Assembly: GCA_022843225.1 (NCBI GenBank) | Contig: JALHOC010000018.1 | Span: 1-39,089, forward strand | From: Hyphomonadaceae bacterium | GTDB lineage: Bacteria; Pseudomonadota; Alphaproteobacteria; Caulobacterales; Aquidulcibacteraceae | Length of the DNA stretch: 39,089 bases | Reading direction: 5' to 3' | In this document: one piece after another, positions 8,726 through 17,813 of the stretch | How positions within the stretch are numbered: the first letter of the stretch is position 1 | Layout: each line of letters opens with the position of its first letter | Translations under genes and position numbers: made by a program | The notes under the pieces: model-generated | Seen by the model: only the letters and a program-made list of their open reading frames with translations | Told to the model about the DNA's origin: nothing | Databases searched by the model: none

Positions 8726-9489
8726 TGACGCCCGACGCGCACCGCCCTGTTCTCGGAATCATTTGCTGCAATCGCTCGATTGATGGTCAAGCGGCGCAAT
8801 CGGTGATGACGCGCTATCTGAAGTCGTCGCTAACCTACGCGGAAGCGGCGGGCTTGCTGATCCCCGCCATGCCGGAGCTTTTCCACGCGCGCGAAGTGGC
8901 GCCGCGCTTGGATGGCCTGTTGCTGACCGGCACGCCGTCGAATCTCGATCCCAAACGCTATGGCGAGCTGGTCGATGATGCGCCGGGGCCGTTCGATCCC
9001 GACCGTGATGAGATGACCTCGCGCCTGATCGAAGCGATGCTTGATCTTGGCAAGCCGGTGTTCGGCATTTGCCGAGGTTTCCAGGAGCTCAACGTCGCTT
9101 TCGGCGGCACGCTGCGGCGCGACATGGCCGAGCATCCCGAGTTGTTGCCGCACCATGCCCCGCATGGCGTGGGCTTTGAGCGCATGTTCGAGCACGTGCA
9201 TCCGGTCAGCCTGGAGCGGGGCGGCGTTCTGCGCGACGCCTATGGCCGCGACGACCTCGATGTCGTGAGCGTGCATTATCAAGGCGTCGACAAGCTTGGC
9301 GCTGGCCTGAAAGTGGAAGCCAAGGCGCCGGACGGCGTTATCGAAGCGGTGTCGGCGGAAGTGAATGGCGCGCCCGTCCTCGCGGTGCAATGGCACCCTG
9401 AATGGAAGGCGCACGAGAATCCGCAATCGCAAACGTTTTTCAAATTGCTTGGCCGCGCGCTGCGCAAAGAGGCGCTGGTCGCGCGCTAG
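8725..9489 (+). CDS. puuD: Gamma-glutamyl-gamma-aminobutyrate hydrolase (class I glutamine amidotransferase-like)
   Basis: 254 aa. In the Puu pathway this enzyme releases glutamate and GABA from gamma-glutamyl-GABA. The nucleophile elbow is KPVFGICRGFQELN with Cys116. The His/Glu pair of the triad is in VQWHPEWK near the end, and LLTGTPSNLDP is the family's substrate-loop region. I use the ATG at 8725, overlapping the potG stop, over an upstream in-frame start inside potG. Together with the two PuuA-like ligases and PuuB, this supports a gamma-glutamylated putrescine route. The aldehyde dehydrogenase (PuuC) needed between PuuB and PuuD is not in the window. Confidence 0.92.
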   Translation: MTPDAHRPVLGIICCNRSIDGQAAQSVMTRYLKSSLTYAEAAGLLIPAMPELFHAREVAPRLDGLLLTGTPSNLDPKRYGELVDDAPGPFDPDRDEMTSRLIEAMLDLGKPVFGICRGFQELNVAFGGTLRRDMAEHPELLPHHAPHGVGFERMFEHVHPVSLERGGVLRDAYGRDDLDVVSVHYQGVDKLGAGLKVEAKAPDGVIEAVSAEVNGAPVLAVQWHPEWKAHENPQSQTFFKLLGRALRKEALVAR

Positions 9490-9508
9490 AATTCAACAAG
9501 GACAAAAC

Positions 9509-10894
9509 ATGGTCGCCCGCAACTACAACATCCCCGAATTGCGTCGTCTTGATCTTGAGCACCATCTGCCGGCGCAGGCCAATTATGGCGAACTTGTTAC
9601 GCTTGGCGGCAGCCGCATCATCACGCGCGCCGACGGCTGCACCATCCATGACGGCGACGGCAACGCCATCCTCGACGGCATGGCGGGGCTGTGGTGCGTG
9701 AATGTCGGCTATGGGCGCGAAGAGCTGGTGCAAGCCGCGACCGATCAAATGCGCGAGCTGCCTTTCTACAACACCTTCTTTAAGACCGCGACGCCGCCGA
9801 CGGTGATGCTCGCCACGAAGCTGGCCGAGAAACTCGGCGGTGATCTCCAGCACGTGTTCTTCAATTCGTCGGGCTCGGAAGCCAATGACACCGTGATGCG
9901 AATGGTGCGCCATTATTGGAACGTGCACGGCCAGCCCAAGCGCACGATCTTTATCTCGCGCTGGAACGCCTATCACGGCTCGACCATGGCGGGCGCGAGC
10001 CTTGGCGGCATGAAGCACATGCACCCGATCGGCGGCCTACCGATTCCGGGCGTTGAGCACGTGGCTCAGCCCTACAAATTCGGCGAGGGCTTCAACGAGG
10101 ACGAAGAAGCCTTTGGCGCGCGGTGCGCGCAGGAGATCGAAGATCGCATTCTGAAAGTTGGCCCGGAGAATGTGGCAGCCTTTATTGGCGAGCCGGTGCA
10201 GGGCGCGGGCGGCGTCATCATCCCGCCGAAGGGCTATTGGAAGCGTGTTGAAGCGATCTGCAAGAAGTACGGCATTCTGCTGGTGATCGATGAAGTCATT
10301 TGTGGCTTCGGCCGTCTGGGGTCGTGGTTTGGGTTCCAGCACTTCGGCGTGACGCCCGACCTCGTGCCGATGGCGAAGGGGTTGTCATCGGGCTACATGC
10401 CGATTTCGGCCGTCGGCGTCTCGCACAAGATCGTCGAGGTGCTGCGCGAGAAGGGCGGCGACTTCGTTCACGGTTATACGTATTCCGGCCACCCCGTGGC
10501 GGCCGCGGTCGCACTCAAGAATCTTGAGATCATCGAGCGTGAGGGCCTTGTCGACCGTGTGAAGACCGATATCGGGCCTTACTATGCAGAAGCGCTGAAA
10601 CGCCTCGATGATGACCCTCTGGTTGGCGAGACCCGCTCGCTCGGCCTGATCGGCGCGGTCGAGATCGTGTCCAAGAAGGGCACGAATGAGCGCTTTACCG
10701 GCGTGGAGGGCAAGGCCGGGCCTATCGTGCGGGATACCTGCATTAGGAATGGCTTGATGGTGCGCGGCATTCGCGACTCGATCGTGATGTGCCCGCCGCT
10801 CACCATTTCTCGCGCGGAGATCGATCGCATGATCGACATCATAGCGCGCTCCCTACGCGAGGCTGAGCCGGCGTTACGGGCGCTCAAGTCTTAG
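9509..10894 (+). CDS. spuC: Putrescine-pyruvate aminotransferase (class III)
   Basis: 461 aa. It transfers the amino group of putrescine to pyruvate, giving 4-aminobutanal and alanine. It has the class III marks: NSSGSEANDTVMRM (cofactor-phosphate loop), LLVIDEVICGFGR (PLP-ring Asp), MAKGLSSGYMP (Schiff-base Lys), and the SpuC-like segments LWCVNVGYG and WNAYHGSTMAGASLGG. The start is the ATG at 9509 with AAGGA at 9498-9502; an upstream in-frame extension overlaps puuD and looks unlike protein. It gives the cell a transaminase route for putrescine beside the gamma-glutamyl route. Its stop overlaps the stop of the convergent gntR-like gene by 4 bases. Confidence 0.92.
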   Translation: MVARNYNIPELRRLDLEHHLPAQANYGELVTLGGSRIITRADGCTIHDGDGNAILDGMAGLWCVNVGYGREELVQAATDQMRELPFYNTFFKTATPPTVMLATKLAEKLGGDLQHVFFNSSGSEANDTVMRMVRHYWNVHGQPKRTIFISRWNAYHGSTMAGASLGGMKHMHPIGGLPIPGVEHVAQPYKFGEGFNEDEEAFGARCAQEIEDRILKVGPENVAAFIGEPVQGAGGVIIPPKGYWKRVEAICKKYGILLVIDEVICGFGRLGSWFGFQHFGVTPDLVPMAKGLSSGYMPISAVGVSHKIVEVLREKGGDFVHGYTYSGHPVAAAVALKNLEIIEREGLVDRVKTDIGPYYAEALKRLDDDPLVGETRSLGLIGAVEIVSKKGTNERFTGVEGKAGPIVRDTCIRNGLMVRGIRDSIVMCPPLTISRAEIDRMIDIIARSLREAEPALRALKS

Positions 10895-11587
10895 AGCGTA
10901 ACGCCCAGATCGTCCGACGCGAAGCCTGCATGTGCGATGAGGCCCATGCCGTCTCTGATGTCGGCGACGATGGCGGCTCGCAAACCCTCGGCGTCCCCGC
11001 GCGCGATCGCGGTTAGCGCGGCCTGGTGACTATCATTGAGGTTGGCGCCGCCAATTCGGACGCAAACGACCCGCATGAATGGCCCAAAAAGCAACCCATG
11101 GTTTCGATCAGCCGGACCAGGGTTTGTCCGGGTTGCGCGCGATAGAGCGTGAAGTGGAATGCATGATTGTTGCGGATGTAGCCCTCAGTATCGCCTTCCG
11201 CGATGGCGCGATCGAGCGCTTTATCGAAGTCGCGGAGTTGTGCGAGAATGGCCTCGTCGATGTGCGCAAGAGCCAACACTGCCGCTTCGGGCTCAAGCAA
11301 AAGGCGGCAGTGCAATAAGTCCGCGAAGCGCTCCCGCGTCATTGTTGGCACCAGAATACGCCGCTTCGATCGGATCGCGACCGCGCCGTCGACGGCGAGC
11401 CGGGCAAGCGCGTCGCGGACCGGGGTTTGGCTGACGCCGAGTCGGCAGCGAGTCGCCGCGTCGAAAGCTCCTGCCCCGGCGCCAATTGCTCGGCGATCAA
11501 GCGATTGCGCAATTCAGCGTAGATCGCTGTGTTGAGTCCGTCTTCCGTCTGCATGTTAAGAGATGGCATCCTATCAAAGTTAACCAT
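10891..11587 (-). pseudogene. GntR/FCD-family transcriptional regulator broken by two single-base frameshifts
   Basis: Three reading frames in series together spell one regulator. The first encodes a winged-helix start (LNTAIYAELRNRLIAEQLAPG ... LSTRRLAAD). The second carries ILVPTMTRERFADLLHCRLLLEPEAA and the first part of the FCD ligand domain (HAFHFTLYRA). The third holds FGPFMRVV and an HQAALTAIARGD tail. Adding one base near 11440 turns the text into LAADLGVSQTPVRDALARL. Adding one in the CCC run at 11095-11097 gives LIETMGLLFGPFMRVV. Both restore canonical family sequence over about 232 aa. Each missing base fits a shortened homopolymer, so this is either a recent pseudogene or an assembly error. 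Such regulators commonly sense metabolites of neighbouring catabolic genes. The start is uncertain (11587, 11569 or 11554). Confidence 0.85.
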
Positions 11588-11865
11588 CTAACGCACCACC
11601 GGCTTGGCTAATGCGAGGAATCGTCGGTTTCTAAAGAGGGTTGGCGGCTTGACTTGACCCAAGCCGTCCACTCATAGTGCCGTATCAGGTGACTTATGCG
11701 TTCCCGCCGTCCTCATCAGAGGCGTGCTGGACGCGGTGTGTGGGCTGTTTCACATGGCCCGTTAAGCGCTTATGCGCGCCGCGCTGGCTTGAATGTTGTT
11801 CATACGCTTGAGCAAGCGGCGTTTAGCGCCGCGCGAGAACGCGCGCCTTCGCAACCGAGTGTGTC
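11588..11865. promoter_or_regulatory. Divergent promoter region between the gntR-like gene and puuA
   Basis: 278 bases with no convincing gene. It must contain the promoters of the regulator (minus) and of the puuA-puuB pair (plus). A TTGACT at 11649-11654 is a possible -35 box, but the sequence about 17 bases on (TCATAG, 11672-11677) is a poor -10, so I do not claim a promoter position. I found no clear GntR operator palindrome. The ribosome site before the puuA ATG at 11866 is also weak. Confidence 0.35.
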
Positions 11866-13224
11866 ATGAGCAAGAAATTTTCTGAATGGATTAAGGAACG
11901 CGGCATCGGCGAAGTCGAGTGCCTCGTGCCTGACCTGAATGGGGTGATCCGCGGCAAGGTGTTCCCCGCCCAAAAATTCCTGCAAAGCGAACGCGATGGC
12001 TCTCTTCGTATCCCGTCGAGCGTTTATACGCTGACGGTGACAGGCGAATACGCCGACGACGAAGATGATATCGAGGCGATCAGCGATCCTGATGTTGTGC
12101 TACGACCAGAGTTCGAGACCGTATGTGTTGCGCCGGGGTACAAGACACCGACCGCCTTTGTGTTCGCCGATGCTTTCCATACGGACGGGCGACCGTTCGA
12201 CGTGGCCCCACGGTATGTGTTGAAGCGAGTGCTTGATCTCTACAAGAAAGAGGGATTGCGCCCGGTCGTGGCTCCCGAACTTGAGTTTTACCTCACCCAG
12301 GTCAACACCGACCCAGACTTGCCGCTGACGCCGCCCGCGGGTCGATCGGGGCGGTCTGAAACATCGCCGCAGCCCTATGGGCTGGAAGCGATCACCGAGT
12401 ACGAAGATCTGATCGAGACCATTTATGAGCACGCCGAGGCGGCGTCGTTGCACCTCGACACCATGATTCATGAGAGCGGCACCGCACAGCTTGAGATCAA
12501 CTTTAATCATGGCGACGCGGTGCATGTGTCCGACCAAGTGCTGGTGTTCAAACGTATCGTGCGCCAAGTGGCGTTGAAGCACGGCGTCTACGCCACCTTT
12601 ATGGCCAAGCCGATGGAGAACCAGCCGGGTAGCGCTATGCACCTGCATATCTCGGTTGTTGATTCCAAGACTGGGGAGAATTTGTTCGGCACGTCACTCG
12701 ATCAGATGGGCGGCAACACAGAGTTGTTTCGACATTTCGTCGGTGGCCTGCAGAAATATCTGGGGCTGGTGACGCCTTTGTTCGCGCCGAACGTGAACTC
12801 ATTCCGCCGTATGCGACCTGATTTCTCAGCGCCGATCAATTTGCACTGGAGCTACGACAATCGCTCTTGCGGTCTGCGCGTGCCGATTTCACAGCCCGAG
12901 AACCGTCGCATCGAGAATCGGTTGCCGGGCGCGGACGCCAATCCCTATCTCGCACTAGCCGCGTGCCTTGTGTGCGGCTATATCGGCATTCGCGACGAAC
13001 TCGAGCCGAGCGCGATGATAGAAGGCAGCGCCTATGACAAAGCGCGCACGCTGCCGCGCAATCTCTATGAAGCGCTGGATCGTTTTCGCGCTTGCGAGCC
13101 GGTGCGCGAATTGTTGGGCGAGCACTTCTGCGACGTGTTCTTGCGCATCAAGGCACACGAACTCGCCGCCTATGAAGGCGTCATCTCGTCATGGGAGCGC
13201 GACCACCTCCTCTTGAAGGTGTGA
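11866..13224 (+). CDS. puuA: Gamma-glutamylputrescine synthetase, PuuA type (second glutamine-synthetase-like copy)
   Basis: 452 aa. It ligates glutamate to putrescine at the cost of ATP, the first step of the Puu route. Visible landmarks: IGEVECLVPDLNGVIRGK at the N-terminus (typical of PuuA), APELEFYL, a conserved ESGTAQLEINF, ATFMAKPMENQPGS followed by MHLHIS, NSFRRM, and RVPISQPENRRIENR near the glutamate pocket. The adenylylation loop of GlnA is missing. Only one base separates its stop from the GTG of puuB, so the two steps are co-expressed. Compared with the copy at 3086, this one is the better match to classical PuuA because of its partner. Confidence 0.88.
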   Translation: MSKKFSEWIKERGIGEVECLVPDLNGVIRGKVFPAQKFLQSERDGSLRIPSSVYTLTVTGEYADDEDDIEAISDPDVVLRPEFETVCVAPGYKTPTAFVFADAFHTDGRPFDVAPRYVLKRVLDLYKKEGLRPVVAPELEFYLTQVNTDPDLPLTPPAGRSGRSETSPQPYGLEAITEYEDLIETIYEHAEAASLHLDTMIHESGTAQLEINFNHGDAVHVSDQVLVFKRIVRQVALKHGVYATFMAKPMENQPGSAMHLHISVVDSKTGENLFGTSLDQMGGNTELFRHFVGGLQKYLGLVTPLFAPNVNSFRRMRPDFSAPINLHWSYDNRSCGLRVPISQPENRRIENRLPGADANPYLALAACLVCGYIGIRDELEPSAMIEGSAYDKARTLPRNLYEALDRFRACEPVRELLGEHFCDVFLRIKAHELAAYEGVISSWERDHLLLKV

Positions 13225-13225
13225 A

Positions 13226-14509
13226 GTGGGTTTCAATTCCGGCCTGGGCATGGAGCGGTCATACTACGCCGCGACCGCCGCTGCGTGTCCGCAATCGCTT
13301 CAACTAGAAGGCCAGCACGAAGCCGACGTTGTCGTCATCGGCGGCGGCTATACGGGGTTGCACGCCGCGCTGAACGCGGCCGAACGCGGCTTTTCGGTGA
13401 TCTTGCTCGAAGCTGGCCGCATCGGCTGGGGCGCGTCAGGACGCAATGGCGGTCAAATGATCCCAGGCTGGCGCAAGGGGGCTAGTGAGCTGATCGCGCG
13501 CTATGGTGAAGCCAAGGCGCGCACCTTGTTCGATCTGGGTATGGAAGCGCGTGCGCTCACTCTTGGCGCCATCGAGAAACACGCCATCGCGTGCGATGCG
13601 CGCACGAATGGCCATCTCATCGCTGCCGCGAAACCTGCCGACATCGTCTGGATGCAGGCGGAGGCGCGTGCGCTTGAAGGGGTTATGCGCTATCCGCATG
13701 CGCACGTGCTGTCGCGCGAGGAGACGCGCGCGAAACTGGATTCGCCAGATTTTCATGGCGGCTTCTTTGATGGCGGCGGTGGGCACCTTCATCCGCTCAA
13801 GTATGCGTTGGGTTTGGCGGCGGCGGCGCGGGCGACTGGAGTGCAGGTCTTCGAGCAATCGCAGGCACTTTCGGTCGAGACTGCGAGTGGCGTCGCCGTT
13901 CGCACAGCCCATGGCGCGGTGCGGGCGCGTTTCGGTGTGCTTGCGTGCGACGCGTTGCTCGATGGGCTGGAGCCGCGCATCGCCGGACGGATCATGCCCG
14001 TGGCGAATTATCTGATCGCCACCCAGCCCTTGGACGATCCTCGCGCCTTGATCGCCGACGACCTCGCTGTCAGCGATAGCCGCTTCGTCGTGAACTATTT
14101 CCGTATGAGCGCGGATGGCCGGCTCGTCTTCGGCGGCGGCGAACGCTACACGCCCAATCCGCCCGCCGACATTCCCGCGTTCGTACGGCCTTATGTGACG
14201 CGGATTTTTCCGCAACTCGCGAATGTCCGCATTGAGTATGCCTGGGGCGGATTGGTCTCCATCACCATGTCGCGCTTGCCGCACATCGGCCGCATGGGCG
14301 ATTTGTTCTATGCACATGGCTATTCCGGGCAGGGCGTGCTCATCCCCGCGCTTGCTGGCAGGGTTCTGGCTGAAGCCATGGCGGGCACAGGGGAGCGATT
14401 TGATGTGCTCGCATCTATCGCACCGCCGGAATTCCCGGGAGGCGCGGCGTTGCGTGCGCCGCTCTATGTACTCGGCATGCTGTGGTACGCGCTCAGGGAT
14501 CGACTCTGA
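13226..14509 (+). CDS. puuB: Gamma-glutamylputrescine oxidase (FAD-dependent amine oxidase)
   Basis: 427 aa DAO-family flavoprotein. VVVIGGGYTGLHAALNAAE is the Rossmann dinucleotide site (GxGxxG variant), and RIGWGASGRNGGQMIPGW is the PuuB/ordL signature next to the flavin. A second FAD contact lies near the C-terminus (HGYSGQGVLIPALAG). It oxidises gamma-glutamylputrescine to the aldehyde with release of ammonia and peroxide. I place the start at the GTG 13226, one base after the puuA stop, because GAAGG lies at the right distance; an ATG at 13250 would give a protein starting MERSYYAAT, which also aligns well with PuuB. Its 3' end overlaps the convergent eda by 17 bases. Confidence 0.9.
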   Translation: MGFNSGLGMERSYYAATAAACPQSLQLEGQHEADVVVIGGGYTGLHAALNAAERGFSVILLEAGRIGWGASGRNGGQMIPGWRKGASELIARYGEAKARTLFDLGMEARALTLGAIEKHAIACDARTNGHLIAAAKPADIVWMQAEARALEGVMRYPHAHVLSREETRAKLDSPDFHGGFFDGGGGHLHPLKYALGLAAAARATGVQVFEQSQALSVETASGVAVRTAHGAVRARFGVLACDALLDGLEPRIAGRIMPVANYLIATQPLDDPRALIADDLAVSDSRFVVNYFRMSADGRLVFGGGERYTPNPPADIPAFVRPYVTRIFPQLANVRIEYAWGGLVSITMSRLPHIGRMGDLFYAHGYSGQGVLIPALAGRVLAEAMAGTGERFDVLASIAPPEFPGGAALRAPLYVLGMLWYALRDRL

Positions 14510-15122
14510 GCCCGGCCGCGCGCCGTGCAAGCGCTTCGATACTTTTCCAATCGCCAGCGGCGATCTTGTGCGTTGGCGTAACCCAGGATCCGCCAACGCA
14601 CAGCACATTGCTGAGCGTCAAGTAACTCGGCGCTTTCTCTGGACCGATGCCGCCTGTTGCACAGAAGCGCGCGCGCGGCAGCGGCCCCGCGAGCGCCTTC
14701 AAAGCTTCAGCCCCGCCAAGTTGTTCCGCAGGAAAGAACTTGAAACAGCGATAGCCGAGGTCGAGCCCCGCCATGGCTTCGCTGGCGGTGGCGACGCCCG
14801 GGATCAAGGGGATCGGCGCGTCACGACCTGCCCGAAGCAGGGTTTGCGTGGCGCCGGGCGAGAGTGCGTAGCGCGCCCCAGCTTCCGCGGCGGCGGCGAT
14901 GTCCTCGGCGCTTAACACCGTACCAGCGCCGACGACAATCTCGGGTACAGCGCTTGTGATGGCGCGGATGGCGTCAAGCGCGGCTGTCGTCCGCAAAGTG
15001 ACTTCAATCGTACGCAAGCCGCCTGCCAGAAGCGCACGCGCGAGCGGGACTGCGTGCGCTGCATCCTCCAACGCCACGACCGGAATCACCGGTGAGAGCG
15101 CAAGGGCTTGATCTGGCGTCAT
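14493..15122 (-). CDS. eda: 2-dehydro-3-deoxy-phosphogluconate (KDPG) aldolase
   Basis: 209 aa, usual for the KDPG/KHG aldolase family, which splits KDPG to pyruvate and glyceraldehyde-3-phosphate in the Entner-Doudoroff pathway. The catalytic Glu is in RTIEVTLRT (E40) and the Schiff-base Lys in RCFKFFPAEQ (K128). Supporting motifs are VGAGTVLS, SPG and CATGGI. Its ATG lies 5 bases after the stop of the upstream glycosyltransferase, so they look like one transcript, although no functional link is evident. No edd, zwf or pgl is nearby; the rest of the pathway must be elsewhere. Confidence 0.92.
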   Translation of the reverse strand: MTPDQALALSPVIPVVALEDAAHAVPLARALLAGGLRTIEVTLRTTAALDAIRAITSAVPEIVVGAGTVLSAEDIAAAAEAGARYALSPGATQTLLRAGRDAPIPLIPGVATASEAMAGLDLGYRCFKFFPAEQLGGAEALKALAGPLPRARFCATGGIGPEKAPSYLTLSNVLCVGGSWVTPTHKIAAGDWKSIEALARRAAGLRVDP

Positions 15123-15127
15123 CGAAT

Positions 15128-16687
15128 TCAGTCCTCGGGATTTCGGAGTTGGCGCAAGCGCTCTTCGAAAGCGGCGTCCCGCACGCTGGGTGAAAAACCT
15201 TCTCCGATCGAGATTTCGAAGTCGCGACTGTATCGCCCGCCAAGGGGAATACGCAGTGGCTCGACCGTGCGGAACACGGTGAAGTCTTCGGCGACAAAGG
15301 GAAGATAGGCATTGCTCATGTGAACAACGAGCACACGTCCGCCTTCCTCTGGGCGCATAGGATCGATCTGCTCTGCTGAGTTACGCGCCTCCGCGTGCAA
15401 CAGCCACATCCGAACCGGCGGCAGAGGCGCGCCCTCGCGGCGGAGATGGCGCCAATAATAGCTGAGCTCGAAATAGGTGACACGGTCGTCGACGAGCACG
15501 GCGCTAAACGGTTGATCGCCTGGCCGCGTCGTGGCGCGGGCGGCGATCTCTGCGGCAGTTTCTTCCCAGGCACGCGTTGTGCGAATGCCTTTGACCTGAT
15601 TGGTCATCGCGGGATCGAGCAAGATCGCAGCGGCGATAAAACTCGCGCCGAGCGCGACATTGATGGCGGTAGCGGCGGCTAGAACGCGACGTCCGTTCAC
15701 GCTCGCGATCAGCGTGCCGGATACCCACACCACGATCGCGGGGTAGGCGACAGCGGCCCAGTTTGCGTTGGCGCGCGAGAGGAACGCGATCGCGGATACA
15801 AACAGAAGCGGCGGCATAATGAAGCTGATCAGGAACTTATCTTCAAGCGAAAGCCCAGAAGCGCGGCGGGTCGCGCGCCAGAGCAGCCACAGAAGCACAA
15901 GAAAAATGAGAGGCCCGATGACGCCAGCTTGTCCGATCAGAAACTCCCACAACTCGCCAAAGTGAAACAGATCGTCGATGTTGAAATTGGCGTTGGCGGC
16001 GGTGTGATGCGCCGTAACGAAGCCGTTTTGGGCGTTCCAAACGAGGTTTGGCGTCAGCACCGCGAGCGCGACCAAGCTGGCGGCGACGCCTCGTCCGCGG
16101 GCCAGCGCTTGCCGCACAGGTTCGAGACCCCAGGCGGCGAAAGCCGCGCACGGGATGAAGTACAGCATCGCGTACTTGGCTTGCGCGCCTAGGCCAACAG
16201 CCGCGCCCATGACGATGGCCCAGATCCAGGCGCGTGTCGCGATGAGGCGCCAAAGCGCCAGCAGGGCAATGGACCACAAGGGCAGCATCAACGCGTCGGT
16301 CGAGATAATGTTTGACGAGAACGCCACGCCTGGCAGCGTCAGCCAGCCGATGCCCGCCCAGAAACCCGCCCAGGCGCCATACATCGAGCGCCCCAGCGCA
16401 AAGAGCGCGATTGCAGCGACGCCATGCGCAAGCGGTGAAGCCAGCCGTACCGCCCATTCGGCGTCGCCAAAAATCGCTGTTGTTGCGGCGATCGCCCACG
16501 CCACCATGGGCGGTTTGGTGAAATAGCCCCACTCCAGGGAGCGCGACCACATCCAATACTGGGCTTCGTCGAAGTACAGATCGAGCGGGTTGATCTGAAG
16601 CGCCCAAATGCGGCCGCAGATAACAATGATCAGCAACGCCGCGAAGGCGAGCGTCGCGCGGTCGAAGACAGCTCGGGCAGATGTCAT
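15128..16687 (-). CDS. ArnT-like membrane glycosyltransferase (GT39/GT83 family)
   Basis: 519 aa polytopic membrane protein. It opens with a hydrophobic helix (ATLAFAALLIIVICGRI) followed by the family's catalytic first periplasmic loop, LYFDEAQYWMWSRSLEWGYF, with the DEAxY acidic motif and KPPMVAW. About ten more hydrophobic segments follow, then a soluble C-terminal region of about 130 aa. Relatives transfer a sugar from a polyprenyl-phosphate carrier to lipid A, protein or another envelope glycan; the acceptor here is unknown. I start it at the ATG 16687, because the longer frame from 16756 adds a polar, non-conserved 23 residues. It is divergent from aguA and lies upstream of eda. Confidence 0.85.
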   Translation of the reverse strand: MTSARAVFDRATLAFAALLIIVICGRIWALQINPLDLYFDEAQYWMWSRSLEWGYFTKPPMVAWAIAATTAIFGDAEWAVRLASPLAHGVAAIALFALGRSMYGAWAGFWAGIGWLTLPGVAFSSNIISTDALMLPLWSIALLALWRLIATRAWIWAIVMGAAVGLGAQAKYAMLYFIPCAAFAAWGLEPVRQALARGRGVAASLVALAVLTPNLVWNAQNGFVTAHHTAANANFNIDDLFHFGELWEFLIGQAGVIGPLIFLVLLWLLWRATRRASGLSLEDKFLISFIMPPLLFVSAIAFLSRANANWAAVAYPAIVVWVSGTLIASVNGRRVLAAATAINVALGASFIAAAILLDPAMTNQVKGIRTTRAWEETAAEIAARATTRPGDQPFSAVLVDDRVTYFELSYYWRHLRREGAPLPPVRMWLLHAEARNSAEQIDPMRPEEGGRVLVVHMSNAYLPFVAEDFTVFRTVEPLRIPLGGRYSRDFEISIGEGFSPSVRDAAFEERLRQLRNPED

Positions 16688-16814
16688 GGCGTCTCTGAGG
16701 TCCCCCGCGCCTTCTTTAGCGGAACCCGGACGCTGGCGCCAGAATGGGGCCTGCACTTGCGAGGGGGCGGCGAGCGCCTATCTGGCGTGCTTCGCATGCG
16801 CTAAGGGAGCGCCG

Positions 16815-17813
16815 ATGAGCACGAATCCATCCCATATCCCGGCGGAATGGACCCCGCATAAGGCGATCTGGACCGCCTGGCCCTCCGCCGCCGATCTCTG
16901 GGGCGATGATCTAGAGCCCGCGCGCGCGGAGGTGGCGGCGATGGTGCGCGCGCTTGCCGATGGCGGGGCAGGCGACAAGGTGCGCATCCTGGCGCACGGC
17001 CGCGAGGCAGAGGCTTCCGCCAAGCTGGCCCTGGCGCGGAACGCCGAAGTGATCCCCGGCGCGTTCGGAGACATCTGGTTTCGCGACACCGGGCCGATCT
17101 TCACCGCCGGCGGCGGCGCGCAGGGATTTCAATTCAATGGCTGGGGCGGCAAGTATCAGCTGCCGCATGACGATGAGGTGAGCGCGCGCGTCGCGTTGCT
17201 CGCGGGCGCTGCTTATAAGCGCCACGACTTCATCCTCGAAGGCGGCGCCATCGAGATGGACGGCGAGGGCGCCCTGCTGACCACACGTCAATGTCTACTC
17301 AACCCAAACCGCAACCCGACTTGGACCGAGGCTGCCGCCGAGCTTGAGTTGAAGCGCGCGCTCGGCGTGGAGAAAATCCTCTGGCTCGACGAAGGCCTCG
17401 CAAACGATCACACTGACGGCCACATCGACAATCTCGCGCGCTTCGTGGCGCCCGGGCGCGTCGTGTGCCAGGCGCCGCATGGCAAGAAAGACCCGAACGC
17501 CGACGTGTACGAGGAGATCGCGCTATCGCTGGCGGCGATGAGCGATGCGCGCGGTCGCAAGCTCGACGTGGTGCGTATTCCTTCGCCCGGCCTCATCGAG
17601 GACGAGGATGGCGACGCCGTGCCCGCGAGCCACATGAATTTCATTATCGGCAATACGACGGTCGTCGTGCCGATTTATTCAGATTCAGGCGATGACGCCG
17701 TGAAGGCTTTGGCGCCGCTGTTTCCGGGCCGCAAGGTCGTGGGGCTCTCCTCACACGCCATCCTCACAGGCGGCGGGTCGTTTCACTGCATCACGCAACA
17801 GGAGCCAGCGTAA
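16815..17813 (+). CDS. aguA: Agmatine deiminase
   Basis: 332 aa, close to the usual 340-370. It hydrolyses agmatine to N-carbamoylputrescine and ammonia. Key residues of the guanidine-modifying (PAD-like) fold are visible: DIWFRDTGPIF (86-95), EGGAIEMDGEG, the HTDGHIDN motif with the catalytic His and Asp, and GGGSFHCITQQEP with the nucleophile Cys325. I use the ATG at 16815, preceded by AAGGGAG; a long upstream extension overlaps the divergent glycosyltransferase and is not conserved-looking. Its TAA overlaps the ATG of aguB (17811-17815). The arginine decarboxylase that would make agmatine is not in this window. Confidence 0.95.
   Translation: MSTNPSHIPAEWTPHKAIWTAWPSAADLWGDDLEPARAEVAAMVRALADGGAGDKVRILAHGREAEASAKLALARNAEVIPGAFGDIWFRDTGPIFTAGGGAQGFQFNGWGGKYQLPHDDEVSARVALLAGAAYKRHDFILEGGAIEMDGEGALLTTRQCLLNPNRNPTWTEAAAELELKRALGVEKILWLDEGLANDHTDGHIDNLARFVAPGRVVCQAPHGKKDPNADVYEEIALSLAAMSDARGRKLDVVRIPSPGLIEDEDGDAVPASHMNFIIGNTTVVVPIYSDSGDDAVKALAPLFPGRKVVGLSSHAILTGGGSFHCITQQEPA

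Noticed and set aside
16745-16761. Possible sigma-54 promoter (GG-N10-GC, ending in TTGC) before aguA
   Set aside because: The -12 TTGC matches, but most of the -24 element does not fit TGGCACG; such partial matches are expected by chance in GC-rich DNA.
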